Notes under the pieces: model-generated
Told to the model about the DNA's origin: nothing
Databases searched by the model: none
The model's input: only the letters and a program-made list of their open reading frames with translations
Shown here: in pieces, positions 26,782 to 36,736 of the stretch
Position numbering within the stretch: position 1 is the stretch's first letter
Layout of the letters: each line of letters opens with the position of its first letter
Position numbers and translations under genes: made by a program
From: Candidatus Nitrotoga arctica
GTDB taxonomy: Bacteria; Pseudomonadota; Gammaproteobacteria; Burkholderiales; Gallionellaceae
Direction of reading: 5' to 3'
Assembly: GCF_918378365.1 (NCBI RefSeq)
Contig: NZ_OU912926.1
Span: 1,302,001-1,366,000, forward strand
DNA length: 64,000 nucleotides

Positions 26782-28128
26782 ATGATGAAAAATTTAATTG
26801 GCTTACTCGTCGTATTCCTGTTGTCGCTCAGCCAACCCTGTGCTGCGGACAGCTTTACCTATGATGCGCTGAATCGCCTCACCAGGGTGGCTTTTGCCAG
26901 CGGCACGGCAATTGATTACGTTTACGATGCAATGGGTAACCTGCTGTCTACGACTAACACCATTTTATCTTCTCCTCCGAGTGCACCGACCGCTGTCACT
27001 GTCACCACCGGTAACGGTAATGCCGTTATTACCTTCACCGCGCCTGTCAATATTGGAAGCTCGCCCATTACCAGCTACACCGCCACCAGCTCGCCCGGTG
27101 GATTCACGGGCTTTTGCACAGCGCCCTGTTCGTCAATCACCGTCAATGGGCTGACTAATGGCACGGCTTACACCTTCACTATTACAGCCACTAACAATGC
27201 AGGTCCAGGTGCACCATCCGTTGCCTTGAGCAGCGTGACACCAACAGCGCAAGGCATAGACCATGTCCCGCGCTTCCAACGTGCCTTTGTAGCGTCTCAT
27301 GGATTAGACGCCAATATCGCCTTTAACTGCGATATCACCCATCCTTGCCGCACCTTTTACACAGCGGTGGCCGGGGTCAATTCAAATGGCGAAGTTGTAG
27401 CGGTAAATTCCGCCGGCTATGGCTCTGTCACGCCCATCCGGTCAATTTCCTTGATAGCCGCCCCAGGCATCTATGCTGGCCTGTCCGTCTTTTCCGGTAC
27501 AAGCGGAGTAACGATTGCCACACCCGCCATAAATGTTGTGCTGCGCGGCCTGACAATTAATGGTCAAGGTGGTGATTCAGGCGTTTTAATGACCGCTGGT
27601 GCCAAGCTTTCAATCGAAAACTGTGTCATTTCCAATTTCAAGGGTATCAACCAGCGCGGTATTTTTGTTAACACAGCAGCTACGGTGCGGATGGTTGACA
27701 CCCTTGTTCGCGATAATAGCGTTGGCATTGGAGTTCAGGGAGGTGCGACGGCCGCAATTTCGAAATCCAAATTTCTCGGAAATGACAGCGGCGTCCTGGC
27801 GCAAAGCTCTGCCGGCACGACAACGACCGTTGCTATCAGCAATACTGTCGTGTCTGGAGGCGGTACTGGTTTAGAGGCATTTTCGGATACTTCCGGAAAC
27901 TCCCGAATAGACATAACCCGTTCAACGGTCACAAATAATACTGTCAAAGGCATCGTGGCATCTGCCACTGCTGGAACTGCCTCGATCACCCTCAACAAAA
28001 GCATGGTAGCGGGAAATGCGATTGGGTTTCATAAGGGCACCGGCGGAACGTTGAGTTCGCTGGGTAATAACACCATAACGGATAATGGCTCTAATACGGG
28101 CACGCTTACTTTGATAACTCCCAAGTAA
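26782..28128 (+). CDS. Secreted FN3/parallel beta-helix protein with an RHS-derived N-terminus
   Basis: 448 residues. A signal peptide (LIGLLVVFLLSLSQPCAA) precedes two YD-type repeats (SFTYDALNRLTRVAF; YVYDAMGNLLSTT), a fibronectin type III domain (about 65-160, SAPTAVTVTTGNGNAVITF to AYTFTITATNNAGPGAP), and a right-handed beta-helix (about 220-448; many turns such as LRGLTINGQGGDSGVLMTAGAKL and SIENCVISN-like rungs). It is probably an extracellular or cell-surface protein. It follows the RHS gene by 122 bases and shares its repeat motif, so it may have arisen from it. The ATG at 26782 lacks a strong ribosome site; 26785 is an alternative. Confidence 0.75.
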   Translation: MMKNLIGLLVVFLLSLSQPCAADSFTYDALNRLTRVAFASGTAIDYVYDAMGNLLSTTNTILSSPPSAPTAVTVTTGNGNAVITFTAPVNIGSSPITSYTATSSPGGFTGFCTAPCSSITVNGLTNGTAYTFTITATNNAGPGAPSVALSSVTPTAQGIDHVPRFQRAFVASHGLDANIAFNCDITHPCRTFYTAVAGVNSNGEVVAVNSAGYGSVTPIRSISLIAAPGIYAGLSVFSGTSGVTIATPAINVVLRGLTINGQGGDSGVLMTAGAKLSIENCVISNFKGINQRGIFVNTAATVRMVDTLVRDNSVGIGVQGGATAAISKSKFLGNDSGVLAQSSAGTTTTVAISNTVVSGGGTGLEAFSDTSGNSRIDITRSTVTNNTVKGIVASATAGTASITLNKSMVAGNAIGFHKGTGGTLSSLGNNTITDNGSNTGTLTLITPK

Positions 28129-28269
28129 TTACCAGTCGAACCGGGTATATCCAAAGCCCCCGGACAAGACCGTTAACGATCAGGAAGTGGCTGTCATCTG
28201 CGACACAAACAAGCGATGAACAAGTGTTGGCGGCGTAATTGCCTCGACTCGGCGCGCGTATTGAGGAGG

Positions 28270-28646
28270 AGCATGACCTACATGGCCGATATAGAAGCGG
28301 CCGCTATATTCCCGGCCGCCATTTTCGAGGAACGCCTGGCACGCAATAAAGAAGGGCAGGTGATGTTAACGCTGAAAACGCTTTATCGGGATGGCACGAT
28401 CCATATCGTCTTATCACCATTGGAATTCATGCAACGTTTGGCTGCGTTGGTTCCCCGGCCAAAGTTTAACCTCATTCGTTTCCATGGCGTGCATGCGCCG
28501 AACGCCAACCTCCGCAACGAATTATTCCTGGCAGTAAGAAAAAAAGTAATGTATCCGATACGTATGACGATGTGTCGCAATCCTCGAATTTCGTGCAAAT
28601 CAGTTGGGCGCGTTTCCTAAAACGGTTATTCCATATAACCATCTAA
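28270..28646 (+). pseudogene. IS91-family transposase remnant (C-terminal part)
   Basis: The frame up to about 28515 reads LKTLYRDGTIHIVLSPLEF, MQRLAALVPRPKFNLIRFHG and VHAPNANLRNE, the well-known C-terminal segment of IS91/IS801-type Y2 transposases. The homology continues two bases out of frame (IPGSKKKS ... VQISWARFLKRLFHI) to a stop at 28646. Both ends of the gene are missing. It is a dead fragment next to the RHS island. Confidence 0.8.
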
Positions 28647-28813
28647 CACCGCCCGAATTGCGGCAGAGCCATTCGAAAAAAATGCCGCTTTCGGGGAGGT
28701 CGGCGGCATAAGGGAAGCAGTTTAAATATTTGCTATTGCAAATAATTTGTTAACACATCAGGCATTACTTTTTGAGGCATTGTTGGTTTAAATATATTAT
28801 TTAAGCCAACATC
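28647..28813. other. Short AT-rich spacer
   Basis: No gene. It includes decayed sequence after the IS91 remnant and the 3' region of the BON-domain gene. Confidence 0.3.
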
Positions 28814-29146
28814 TTACTTAGATTCCATGATTCTAATATCACTGTGGACTGTAACTACTCCTTTTGTATCGCGAGCAATTGAAACAGCCTTGTCCACTTC
28901 TGCTTGACTGTGTGCCATGCCGCTCAAAAATACGGCGCCATTTTTATCTGTATCAACTTTAATATCTTTCAAGCTGCCCAAATGGGTTTCAGCGGCCAGT
29001 TTGGTCTTTATTTTTGTTGTTATAACGGAGTCCTTGACGAATGTTATGGGGCTTGAGCGATCCGTATCTGAATCTGCGGTAAAACCTACGACAGGTGTCA
29101 GCATCATGCCGATAGCAAGACAAGTTGTAGCAAATTTTATTTTCAT
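28814..29146 (-). CDS. BON-domain periplasmic protein
   Basis: 110 residues. A signal peptide (1-24, ending VVGFTA) is followed by a single BON domain (about 40-106): VKDSVITTKIKTKLAAETHL, IKVDTDKNGAVFLSGMAHSQ and a final VVTVHSDIRI. Such OsmY-like proteins bind membranes or envelope components and are often induced by stress. A single BON domain in place of OsmY's two makes it a short family member. It is monocistronic, and reads away from the H1-like gene. Confidence 0.85.
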   Translation of the reverse strand: MKIKFATTCLAIGMMLTPVVGFTADSDTDRSSPITFVKDSVITTKIKTKLAAETHLGSLKDIKVDTDKNGAVFLSGMAHSQAEVDKAVSIARDTKGVVTVHSDIRIMESK

Positions 29147-29538
29147 GATTCAAGTCCTTTCATTAAATGGAGTTCAATGATAATGCTCTCATGCAAATCC
29201 ATCAGTTCGCTACCGCTCATAAGGCGGAATTTGTGTAAAAAACCATATCAGGATGGTCTATCCAATAATTTTGCACGGCGCAGCATTGCAAAAGAAAGGC
29301 ACCAGTTTTAGCAAATTCGTTAATTTTATAAATTTAATCTTTATGCCTTCGCCAGCATTAAATTAATTTAGATCAACAAATACATTGATTCAATTAATTG
29401 AATATACATAAGTAAAAGCAAATTTTTTTGCATGTTTTATATTAATATAAACTGTTTATATTTTTATCATGTAATATGAGTAGGTGAATCTTCACAGGTA
29501 ACTATTTTTTTAAATTCTCATTTAATTTGGACCGAGCC
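29147..29538. other. Divergent AT-rich promoter region
   Basis: About 390 AT-rich bases between the divergent BON and H1-like genes. No reading frame or clear repeat; it presumably holds both promoters. Confidence 0.35.
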
Positions 29539-30015
29539 ATGACGACTAAAGCAAAAAATGCTGTGAATGCTAAACCTGCTGTGAATGCCAAACCTGCTCC
29601 TAAATCTAAAACTGCTACGAGATCATTGCCAACTAAAGTGGTAGCAAGTAAAAAACCTGAGCCTGCTCCAACGGTTAAAGCCATGGCTCCCACAAAGGTG
29701 GCTGCCAAAGTGGCAAACAAAAATCCTGACGTAAAATCTGAGGTAACAACTTCTAGAGTAGTTAAAGCGAGAAAGATAAAGGCAGATAAGCCTAAAAAAA
29801 TTAAAATGGTGCGTGATAGTTTCAGCATGCCTGAAAATGACTACTTGCAATTCGCCGCATTAAAGAGAAAGTGTCTGCTGGCTGGTGTTCATGTGAAGAA
29901 AAGTGAATTGCTGCGAGCGGGGTTGCTTTGCTTGTCAAAGCTGTCTGATTCTGAATTGGTTAATGTTGTAGGGCAAGTGGAAGTACTCAAAACAGGCCGG
30001 CCAACTAAGCATTGA
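29539..30015 (+). CDS. Histone H1-like Lys/Ala/Pro-rich protein with conserved C-terminal domain
   Basis: 158 residues from the ATG at 29539. Residues 1-90 are low complexity, rich in Lys, Ala, Pro and Val (tandem VNAKPA units, several AKP and APTK), like H1-type nucleoid proteins. Residues 91-158 form a compact domain (MVRDSFSMPENDYLQFAALK; AGVHVKKSELLRAGLLCLSK) that looks like a ribbon-helix-helix or similar helical unit. It probably binds nucleic acid or polyanions. H1-like proteins such as AlgP are known to associate with polyphosphate granules, and the next genes concern polyphosphate; the link is inference. The gene is followed by about 260 non-coding bases. Confidence 0.6.
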   Translation: MTTKAKNAVNAKPAVNAKPAPKSKTATRSLPTKVVASKKPEPAPTVKAMAPTKVAAKVANKNPDVKSEVTTSRVVKARKIKADKPKKIKMVRDSFSMPENDYLQFAALKRKCLLAGVHVKKSELLRAGLLCLSKLSDSELVNVVGQVEVLKTGRPTKH

Positions 30016-30277
30016 GGGGTTGTTACGATGTTCTTTTGTCCCAAGCGAGATGTCGTTGTTTAGCGTGTTTTGCGCTTTATCGCAGAGTGACTATGCCATT
30101 CAGATGCTGCCGTTGGAAAAGCCTATGGACGCGAGGAACTATTATTGTAAATGACGAAAAAAGTGTAGGCGATGGCAAAATTGATTGCAATCCTCCGTGC
30201 CGAAATATACTAAAACTTTGATAAGCTATCTATACCCACCGAGTAAGTGGCTACCCTTGTATTGATAGGTAATTACT

Positions 30278-31759
30278 ATGCAAGTATACGATACCATTGC
30301 CGCAGTGGATTTGGGTTCCAATAGTTTCCGGCTCCAAGTCGCGCGAGTGGTGGAAGATCAGATATATCCCCTAGATTCCTTGAAGGAAACGGTACGCCTG
30401 GCTGCAGGGCTAACGGCGGATAAATTTCTGGATGACGAGTCCCAATTACGTGCCCTTGCATGCCTCAAGCGATTTGGCGAGCGCTTACGTGGTTTGCCAA
30501 ACCATGCTGTAAGGGTGGTCGGTACAAATACTTTCAGGCTGGCTAAAAACGCATCCGCTTTTCTTGAAAAAGCAGAAGATGCATTGGGTTTTCCGATCGA
30601 AGTAATCGCTGGTCGAGAGGAGGCGCGGCTAATTTATCTGGGTGTGGCACATGGCCTGCCATCATCGCAAAATCATAGGTTGGTGGTTGATATCGGCGGT
30701 GGCTCTACCGAATGCGTGATTGGCGAGGGATTGGAGCCGCTTCGAATGGAAAGCTTGTATATGGGGTGTGTCAGCTATAGCAAGCGTTTTTTTGGCGACG
30801 GTAAAATTACTAAAGATGCCATGCAGCAAGCGGAACTCGCGGCACGCATGGAGCTGCAAACAATTCGTTTTGAGTTTTCCGGCGGAAATTGGCAAGAAGC
30901 GATCGGGTCATCTGGTACAGCACGTGCATTGGCAGATTTATTAAAGCAAAACGATTGGAGTAATGAAGGTATAACGGCAGAGGGACTGGCAAAACTGCGT
31001 TCCATGTTACTGAAAGCAGGAGAATGCAAGCGGCTGGATACGCTTGGGTTGAAACCGGATCGCATTCCCGTCCTGCCTGGTGGATTCGCCATTATGTCGG
31101 CAGTTTTCACTGAATTGAATATTCAGCATATGAGCGTAGCGGGTGCCGCCCTCAAAGAAGGGGTCTTGTATGACCTGTTGGGTCGTTTGCATCATCAGGA
31201 TATGCGCGATATCACTGTGAGCCAATTTATGCGACGTTATCATATTGATCCATTACAAGCCAAACGTGTGGAGGACTTATCGTTGTCGCTTTTCAAGCAA
31301 GTGGCGCAGCGTTCTGACGTTGATGTTGACGCTGCGCAGCAACAGTTGCAATGGGTGGCCAGGTTGCATGAAATAGGTGTTTCTATCGCACATAGTGGTT
31401 ATCACAAACATGCAGCTTACATTCTAGAAAACGCTGATATGCCGGGTTTTTCTAAAATGGAACAATTTCAGCTGGGGTTGCAAGTAAGAGCGCAACGTGG
31501 GTCGCTTTCCAAAGTGCCAAGATTGTCGGGAATAATACAGGATTGGACCGCAATATTAGCATTGCGTCTGGCAGTTTTGTTTTGTCGTAGTCGTACGGAC
31601 TTGACCTTGCCTAGAATGCAATTGAAAAGAAGCGGCAATGACTATCGCATTAAACTTGATAAAAAATGGATTGAGCAAAATCCGCTCACAGAAAATGCGT
31701 TACAAGCAGAGATCAAAGAATGGAAAGCAGTGGGAGTCAATTTTTCCGTAAATAATTAA
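30278..31759 (+). CDS. ppx: Exopolyphosphatase (Ppx/GppA family)
   Basis: 493 residues with the ASKHA-type phosphatase core: AAVDLGSNSFRLQVARV (about 8-24), the second loop VDIGGGSTECVIGEG, GSSGTARALADLL, and a C-terminal HD-like helical half (about 310-490, ARLHEIGVSIAHSGYHKHAAYI). It hydrolyses terminal phosphates from long polyphosphate. GppA-type pppGpp hydrolysis cannot be excluded by sequence. It heads a run with CYTH, CHAD and ParA-like genes on the same strand, pointing to polyphosphate metabolism. Confidence 0.92.
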   Translation: MQVYDTIAAVDLGSNSFRLQVARVVEDQIYPLDSLKETVRLAAGLTADKFLDDESQLRALACLKRFGERLRGLPNHAVRVVGTNTFRLAKNASAFLEKAEDALGFPIEVIAGREEARLIYLGVAHGLPSSQNHRLVVDIGGGSTECVIGEGLEPLRMESLYMGCVSYSKRFFGDGKITKDAMQQAELAARMELQTIRFEFSGGNWQEAIGSSGTARALADLLKQNDWSNEGITAEGLAKLRSMLLKAGECKRLDTLGLKPDRIPVLPGGFAIMSAVFTELNIQHMSVAGAALKEGVLYDLLGRLHHQDMRDITVSQFMRRYHIDPLQAKRVEDLSLSLFKQVAQRSDVDVDAAQQQLQWVARLHEIGVSIAHSGYHKHAAYILENADMPGFSKMEQFQLGLQVRAQRGSLSKVPRLSGIIQDWTAILALRLAVLFCRSRTDLTLPRMQLKRSGNDYRIKLDKKWIEQNPLTENALQAEIKEWKAVGVNFSVNN

Positions 31760-31839
31760 TTATTAATTATAAATAATGTTTTGATAGAGCCTTAAAACTA
31801 CAGATCCTTGTGACTTAAAATGTTTTGTACTATCTGCTG

Positions 31840-32463
31840 ATGCATACTGAAATTGAATTGAAGCTACTCATTGATAGCTCAAACATTCCCCAGCTATTGC
31901 AGCACCCATTGCTTAACTCAGCGTGCAAATCCGGGTCGCAGAGACAAAAGCTTCATAGCATTTACTTTGATACTCCGAAGCTGGAGCTTATGCGCCAGCA
32001 AATTGCTCTGCGTTTGCGTCAGGTTGGTGGGCACTGGATTCAGACCGTGAAAGGCGGCGGTAAGGTGGAGGAAGGGCTGCATCAGCGTTCGGAATGGGAA
32101 GTGCCTGTTATTGGCGGCATACTGGATTTAGACAAGCTATCCGCATCACCATGGCATAGTTTTTTTACGTTGGATATCCAAAATAGTTTAATACCAATAT
32201 TTGTAATGGACTTCTGGCGCACGATCTGGCTGATGGAGCTTCCCAATTGTTTAATTGAGCTCGCATTGGATGAAGGCGAAATACAGGCAAAAAATAAGCA
32301 GGTTTCGATTTGCGAAGTTGAATTGGAATTGAAGTCAGGAGCCCCTGAGTCATTGTTTGATCTGGCCCGAGAATTGCGAAAATCAATTGTTTTGCAGCCT
32401 GAAGATAGAAGTAAAGCTGACCGAGGCTATATGCTCTATAGCGCTCAGGCTCATGCAAAATAA
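31840..32463 (+). CDS. CYTH-domain triphosphate-binding protein
   Basis: 207 residues from the ATG at 31840. The N-terminal E-x-E-x-K signature is EIELKLLI, followed by YFDTPKLELMRQQIALRLRQ and GGHWIQTVKGGG, and the late ELELKSG strand. CYTH domains form a tunnel that binds triphosphate compounds, and members act as inorganic triphosphatase, thiamine-triphosphatase or adenylate cyclase. With ppx upstream and a CHAD gene downstream, triphosphatase activity or polyphosphate binding is the likely role. No clear ribosome site precedes the start. Confidence 0.88.
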   Translation: MHTEIELKLLIDSSNIPQLLQHPLLNSACKSGSQRQKLHSIYFDTPKLELMRQQIALRLRQVGGHWIQTVKGGGKVEEGLHQRSEWEVPVIGGILDLDKLSASPWHSFFTLDIQNSLIPIFVMDFWRTIWLMELPNCLIELALDEGEIQAKNKQVSICEVELELKSGAPESLFDLARELRKSIVLQPEDRSKADRGYMLYSAQAHAK

Positions 32464-32600
32464 AGTCCAATAAAAATCGGGCTGATGTTCGACATTACCT
32501 TGCTGGTAATAGTATTCAAAGCAGCAGAGAATTACATGCTTTTGACATATTGCAATCTATCATCTGAGTTCTGGATACCCACTCCTCTTTAGCCATATAA

Positions 32601-34265
32601 ATGATCAAAAACGACCAACATTCGAAGAAAGTCATGTCCATACAAAGGGTGAACGCCACAATTCATCGGATGAGTTTTGTCGTGCCGGTCGACACAAAAA
32701 TATCGGACATTAAAAATAAACTTTCTACATGCATGCATTGTGAAGAGTTGCATATTCACGCGTTGCAACGTACCTACTTTGATAGTTTTGACTGGCGAAT
32801 TTTTTGTGCCGGTGGCGTTATTGAAGAGGAATCCGGAAATGGTGGTTTTACATTGCGCTGGCGTAACTTTGTGTCCAATGAAATTTATGGCAACACCTCA
32901 ATTAATAACACGGTCCGTTTCGCCTGGGATCTGCCTGATTGTGTTTTGCGCGAACGTCTGGAGCCTATATTGGAAATGCGCGCCATGTTGCCCCTTCTTC
33001 ACATGAACTGTAAGGTTCATGGCCTGATAGTGTTGAATAAAGAAAATAAAACGGTCGCCAGGCTGGGTATCGAAGAAAATCGAATTTTGGGATTGACCAA
33101 ATCCAAGCCACGCAAGCTTCCTGCCATATTGTACGTAGAATCAGTGAAAGGTTACGACGCCGTTTTTAAAGAAGTTTTACAAGTAATCAATCAACAGTTG
33201 GCTCTTAAAGTTGATAATCAGGGTATGGTACAGAGGGCAATGACAGCAGTTGAATTACGGCCTGGGGCATATTCTTTCAATTTGAATTTGAAGCTGAGTT
33301 CGGAGACACCTATCGCGGTAGTGATTCGCAACATTTTGTTGCGCCTGCTCGAGATTATGAAAGCTAATGAGTGGGGCATAAGAACTGATTTGGACACAGA
33401 GTTTCTCCATGACTTCCGCGTCGCTATACGACGGAGTCGTTCGGCTTTAGGGCAAATCAGAGGTGTTTTGCCACATTCAATATGGGACCAATTTAGTCGA
33501 AAATTTGCATGGCTAGGAGAAATCACCGGCCCCACTCGTGACCTCGATGTCTATCTATTGAATTTCGGAGCTTATAAAAATAGCCTTCCGTTACCTGTCA
33601 GGGATGATCTTGACCCACTTTATTATTTTCTGAGAAAACATCGGATAATCGAACATAAAAAGTTAGTTACCTATCTAGAGTCAACGCGTTATAGAAAAAT
33701 GATGGCTGCTTCGCTAGCTTACTTGAAAGCTCCATTGCCAGCGCGATCTATACTTCCCAATGCTAACCGCCCAGTGCTTGATGTAGCAAATCAGCGAATA
33801 TGGCGCATGGTTCGACGAGTCATTAGAGAAGGTGAGGCTATCAATGCGAGCAGCCCTCCTGAAGATTTACATGAACTACGCAAGTCATGCAAAAAACTGC
33901 GTTACTTGATGGAATTTTTTCAAAGTCTCTATCCATCGGATGAGATCAAGCAGTTAATAAAATCGCTGAAGTTGCTTCAAAATCAACTCGGAGAATACCA
34001 GGATCTTCATGTTCAACTTGCTTCATTGGCAACATTCAGGAATCAGATGAAATCCGAAAGCGGAGCGACTGACCGTACGTTGGTGGCAATTGATATTATT
34101 CTCCAGACGCTCGAACAACGTCAAAGCCAGGTACGCAAAATGTTTAAGGCACGCTTTGCAATCTTTGCAGAAAATAAGAACCGTATAGCTTTCAGTAAAC
34201 TATTTAAACCCAGGATTCAAAAGGAAGCGCGCGCTCATGAAGATCATTGCCTGCTACAACATTAA
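32601..34265 (+). CDS. CHAD-domain protein with CYTH-like N-terminus
   Basis: 554 residues. Residues about 15-220 have CYTH-like features (THE pattern RTYFDSFDWRIF and LRWRNF) but lack the E-x-E-x-K motif. Residues about 235-530 form a CHAD domain: FLHDFRVAIRRSRSALGQIR, GPTRDLDVYLLNF and DLHELRKSCKKLRYLMEFF, with the conserved basic and His residues that bind polyphosphate. CHAD proteins localise to polyphosphate granules. The 3' end overlaps the ParA-like gene by 29 bases, so the two are translationally linked. The start is uncertain; the ATG at 32634 has a better upstream AAGAAAG. Confidence 0.88.
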   Translation: MIKNDQHSKKVMSIQRVNATIHRMSFVVPVDTKISDIKNKLSTCMHCEELHIHALQRTYFDSFDWRIFCAGGVIEEESGNGGFTLRWRNFVSNEIYGNTSINNTVRFAWDLPDCVLRERLEPILEMRAMLPLLHMNCKVHGLIVLNKENKTVARLGIEENRILGLTKSKPRKLPAILYVESVKGYDAVFKEVLQVINQQLALKVDNQGMVQRAMTAVELRPGAYSFNLNLKLSSETPIAVVIRNILLRLLEIMKANEWGIRTDLDTEFLHDFRVAIRRSRSALGQIRGVLPHSIWDQFSRKFAWLGEITGPTRDLDVYLLNFGAYKNSLPLPVRDDLDPLYYFLRKHRIIEHKKLVTYLESTRYRKMMAASLAYLKAPLPARSILPNANRPVLDVANQRIWRMVRRVIREGEAINASSPPEDLHELRKSCKKLRYLMEFFQSLYPSDEIKQLIKSLKLLQNQLGEYQDLHVQLASLATFRNQMKSESGATDRTLVAIDIILQTLEQRQSQVRKMFKARFAIFAENKNRIAFSKLFKPRIQKEARAHEDHCLLQH

Positions 34266-34980
34266 AGGGGGGGTGGGTAAAACCGCAACGGCTGTTAATC
34301 TGGCCTATCTGGCAAGTCGTGAGGGTGCCCGCACATTGGTTATGGACTTGGATCCACAAGGTGCGGCTTCTTTCTACTTTCGTGTTAAACCCAAGATAAA
34401 AGGAGGCTTAAAAACGCTGATGGATGGCAAGCAAGGTTTGGATGAGCTAATCAAGGGAACTGATTATGCCAATCTCGACCTTATTCCTGCGGACTTTTCC
34501 TTCCGCAATATGGATCTATTTTTGGAAGACGCAAAAAAACCAACGCGGCAATTACGAAAATTGCTCCAGAATCTTGATGACGATTATGACGTTGCTTTTC
34601 TGGATTGTCCGCCCAGTATTTCACTAGTATCAGAAAATGTATTTCAGGCGGCTGACGTCTTGTTAGTGCCGACCATTCCTTCTACTTTATCGTTGCGAAC
34701 GTTAGACCAGATCCTGAAGTTTTGCAAAGAAAATAATCTGGATAATCTTCAGGTGCTGCCATTTTTTTCCATGGTGGACATGCGCAAACAGCTACACCGG
34801 CTTATCGTTGAAAAGCCACCGAAAACTTTAGCCGGGTGGCTTAATACTACTATTTCCTATGCCAGCGATATAGAACGGATGGGACTTAATCGTGCCCCCC
34901 TTGCCAGCTATGCTCCAAAGTGCCGGGCGGCTTTGGCTTATGAGTCGTTATGGGCAGAAATTAAAGAACGCCTGAGTTGA
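34237..34980 (+). CDS. Orphan ParA-type ATPase
   Basis: 247 residues of the ParA/MinD superfamily. The deviant Walker A is CYNIKGGVGKTATAVNLAYL with the signature lysine, followed by MDLDPQGAASFYF (A') and FLDCPPSISLVSENVF (Walker B). The C-terminus is SYASDIERMGLNRAPL with a typical ParA tail. No parB gene or parS-like repeats are nearby, so chromosome or plasmid partition is unlikely. The 29-base overlap with the CHAD gene suggests that it positions a cargo, plausibly polyphosphate granules, in the way McdA positions carboxysomes. That is inference. Confidence 0.85.
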   Translation: MKIIACYNIKGGVGKTATAVNLAYLASREGARTLVMDLDPQGAASFYFRVKPKIKGGLKTLMDGKQGLDELIKGTDYANLDLIPADFSFRNMDLFLEDAKKPTRQLRKLLQNLDDDYDVAFLDCPPSISLVSENVFQAADVLLVPTIPSTLSLRTLDQILKFCKENNLDNLQVLPFFSMVDMRKQLHRLIVEKPPKTLAGWLNTTISYASDIERMGLNRAPLASYAPKCRAALAYESLWAEIKERLS

Positions 34981-35102
34981 ATTTTTCATTCTGTAGTGAG
35001 GATAAATTCGCGCAAAATTTAATCTTCAATCTCTTCATCCAGAATATTGTTGTGGTTATAGAAAAATAGCTTGTTCCTAGTGCAATTAGGAGTGGCGAAT
35101 GA

Positions 35103-35876
35103 TTACCCGAATCGGCCTGTAATGTAATCTTCAGTTTCCTTGCGCTTAGGATTGGTGAACACCGTTCTGGTATCGCCGAATTCGATCAGGTCGCCCAGAT
35201 ACATGTAGGCGGTGTAGTCTGATACGCGCGCTGCCTGCTGCATATTGTGGGTGACGATGATAATGGTGAATTCTTCTTTCAGCTCATCGATCAGCTTTTC
35301 GATGTGTGCGGTAGAAATTGGGTCTAGCGCAGAGGTAGGTTCGTCGAGTAACAATATTTGCGGTTTGACAGCGATGGCGCGCGCGATACACAAGCGCTGT
35401 TGCTGACCGCCGGAAAGTCCAGTGCCGCTTTGTTTCAGTTTATCTTTCGCCTCTGTCCATAGCGCTGCTTTCTTCAATGCCCATTCCACGCGTTCGTCCA
35501 TGTCATGGCGGCTAAGGTTTTCATAGAGTTTCGCACCGAAAGCAATGTTGTCATAAATTGACATTGGAAACGGAGTAGGTTTCTGGAATACCATGCCGAT
35601 CTTGGCACGGAGTGTGTTGAGATCCTGTTTTTTGTCTAGAATATTTTCACCATCCAGCAGAACTTCACCAGTAGCTTTTTGCTTCGGATAGAGCTGGTAC
35701 ATGCGGTTGAAGGTGCGCAGCATGGTGGACTTGCCGCAGCCTGAGGGACCAATAAAGGCGGTCACCATTTTTTCCGGAATGGTAAGGTTGATGTCCTTGA
35801 GGGCGCGCTCAGTCCCGTAGTAAAAATTCAGGTCACGTACGACCAGCTTCGGACTAACAGTTTTTTCAGCACTCAT
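35103..35876 (-). CDS. pstB: Phosphate ABC transporter ATPase PstB
   Basis: 257 residues with Walker [13 protein letters not shown], the PstB-specific [16 protein letters not shown], signature [14 protein letters not shown], and Walker [14 protein letters not shown] followed by the H-loop [10 protein letters not shown]. It powers high-affinity phosphate uptake with PstC and PstA. It is the last gene of the pstSCAB operon. The usual phoU is absent: the next gene is the convergent ParA-like gene. Confidence 0.96.
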   Translation of the reverse strand: MSAEKTVSPKLVVRDLNFYYGTERALKDINLTIPEKMVTAFIGPSGCGKSTMLRTFNRMYQLYPKQKATGEVLLDGENILDKKQDLNTLRAKIGMVFQKPTPFPMSIYDNIAFGAKLYENLSRHDMDERVEWALKKAALWTEAKDKLKQSGTGLSGGQQQRLCIARAIAVKPQILLLDEPTSALDPISTAHIEKLIDELKEEFTIIIVTHNMQQAARVSDYTAYMYLGDLIEFGDTRTVFTNPKRKETEDYITGRFG

Positions 35877-35888
35877 CTGCCTGCATCC

Positions 35889-36734
35889 TTAATAAGTTGT
35901 TGATTTTTGGCGGAATAAGACTCGCGCCAATATATTGAGCGAGAGCACGCTGAAAGTGATGAGTAGCGCGCCAGCCCAGGCGAGACTCTGCCAGTCCTGG
36001 TAAGGACTCATGGCAAATTGGAAAATTACTACCGGCAAGTTGGCCATGGGCTGATTCATATCGCTGCTCCAGAATTGATTATTTAGCGAGGTAAACAATA
36101 GCGGTGCGGTTTCACCGCTAATGCGCGCCACCGCTAGCAGCACCCCGGTAATGATGCCAGCTCGTGCAGCGCGTAACGTCACCAGGTTAATCACCTTCCA
36201 TTGTGGTGCCCCCAGCGCTGCCGCCGCTTCGCGCAAGGTATTCGGCACCAAGCGCAACATATTTTCGGTGGTGCGAATGACGATCGGGATGACTAAAATG
36301 GATAATGCCAATGCACCGGCCCAGCCGGAGAAGTGCCCAATTTTAATGACATACATTTCATATATGAACAGACCGATTACGATAGATGGTGCAGAAAGCA
36401 GCACGTCGTTAATAAAGCGCGTGGTCGGCGCCAACCAGCCGCGCTGGCCGAATTCCGCCAGATAGGTGCCCGCGAGTATGCCGATAGGAGTGCCAATCAG
36501 TGCGGCGAGAAAGGTCATCATCAGACTGCCGGCAATGGCGTTGAGCAAGCCGCCCGCGCTGTTGGGTGGTGGTGTCATCTGGGTAAGTACTGCGATGGAC
36601 AGTTGAGGCAGACCGTTTGCCAGTAGCGTCCATAAAATCCAGCCCAACCAGATCAGACCGAACAGCATGGCCAGGGCCGAAATTCCCAGACATATGGCAT
36701 TAATCAGGCGGCGGCGTGCGTAGAGTGTCAGCAT
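35889..36734 (-). CDS. pstA: Phosphate ABC transporter permease PstA
   Basis: 281 residues, six membrane segments. The permease EAA-type loop is [34 protein letters not shown] and [16 protein letters not shown] are typical PstA segments. It forms the channel with PstC. It starts two bases after the pstC stop and ends 12 bases before pstB. Confidence 0.95.
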   Translation of the reverse strand: MLTLYARRRLINAICLGISALAMLFGLIWLGWILWTLLANGLPQLSIAVLTQMTPPPNSAGGLLNAIAGSLMMTFLAALIGTPIGILAGTYLAEFGQRGWLAPTTRFINDVLLSAPSIVIGLFIYEMYVIKIGHFSGWAGALALSILVIPIVIRTTENMLRLVPNTLREAAAALGAPQWKVINLVTLRAARAGIITGVLLAVARISGETAPLLFTSLNNQFWSSDMNQPMANLPVVIFQFAMSPYQDWQSLAWAGALLITFSVLSLNILARVLFRQKSTTY

Positions 36735-36736
36735 AA

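Noticed and set aside
30012..30221. 69-codon frame after the H1-like gene
   Set aside because: Cys/Arg-rich composition, no ribosome site and no recognisable motif.
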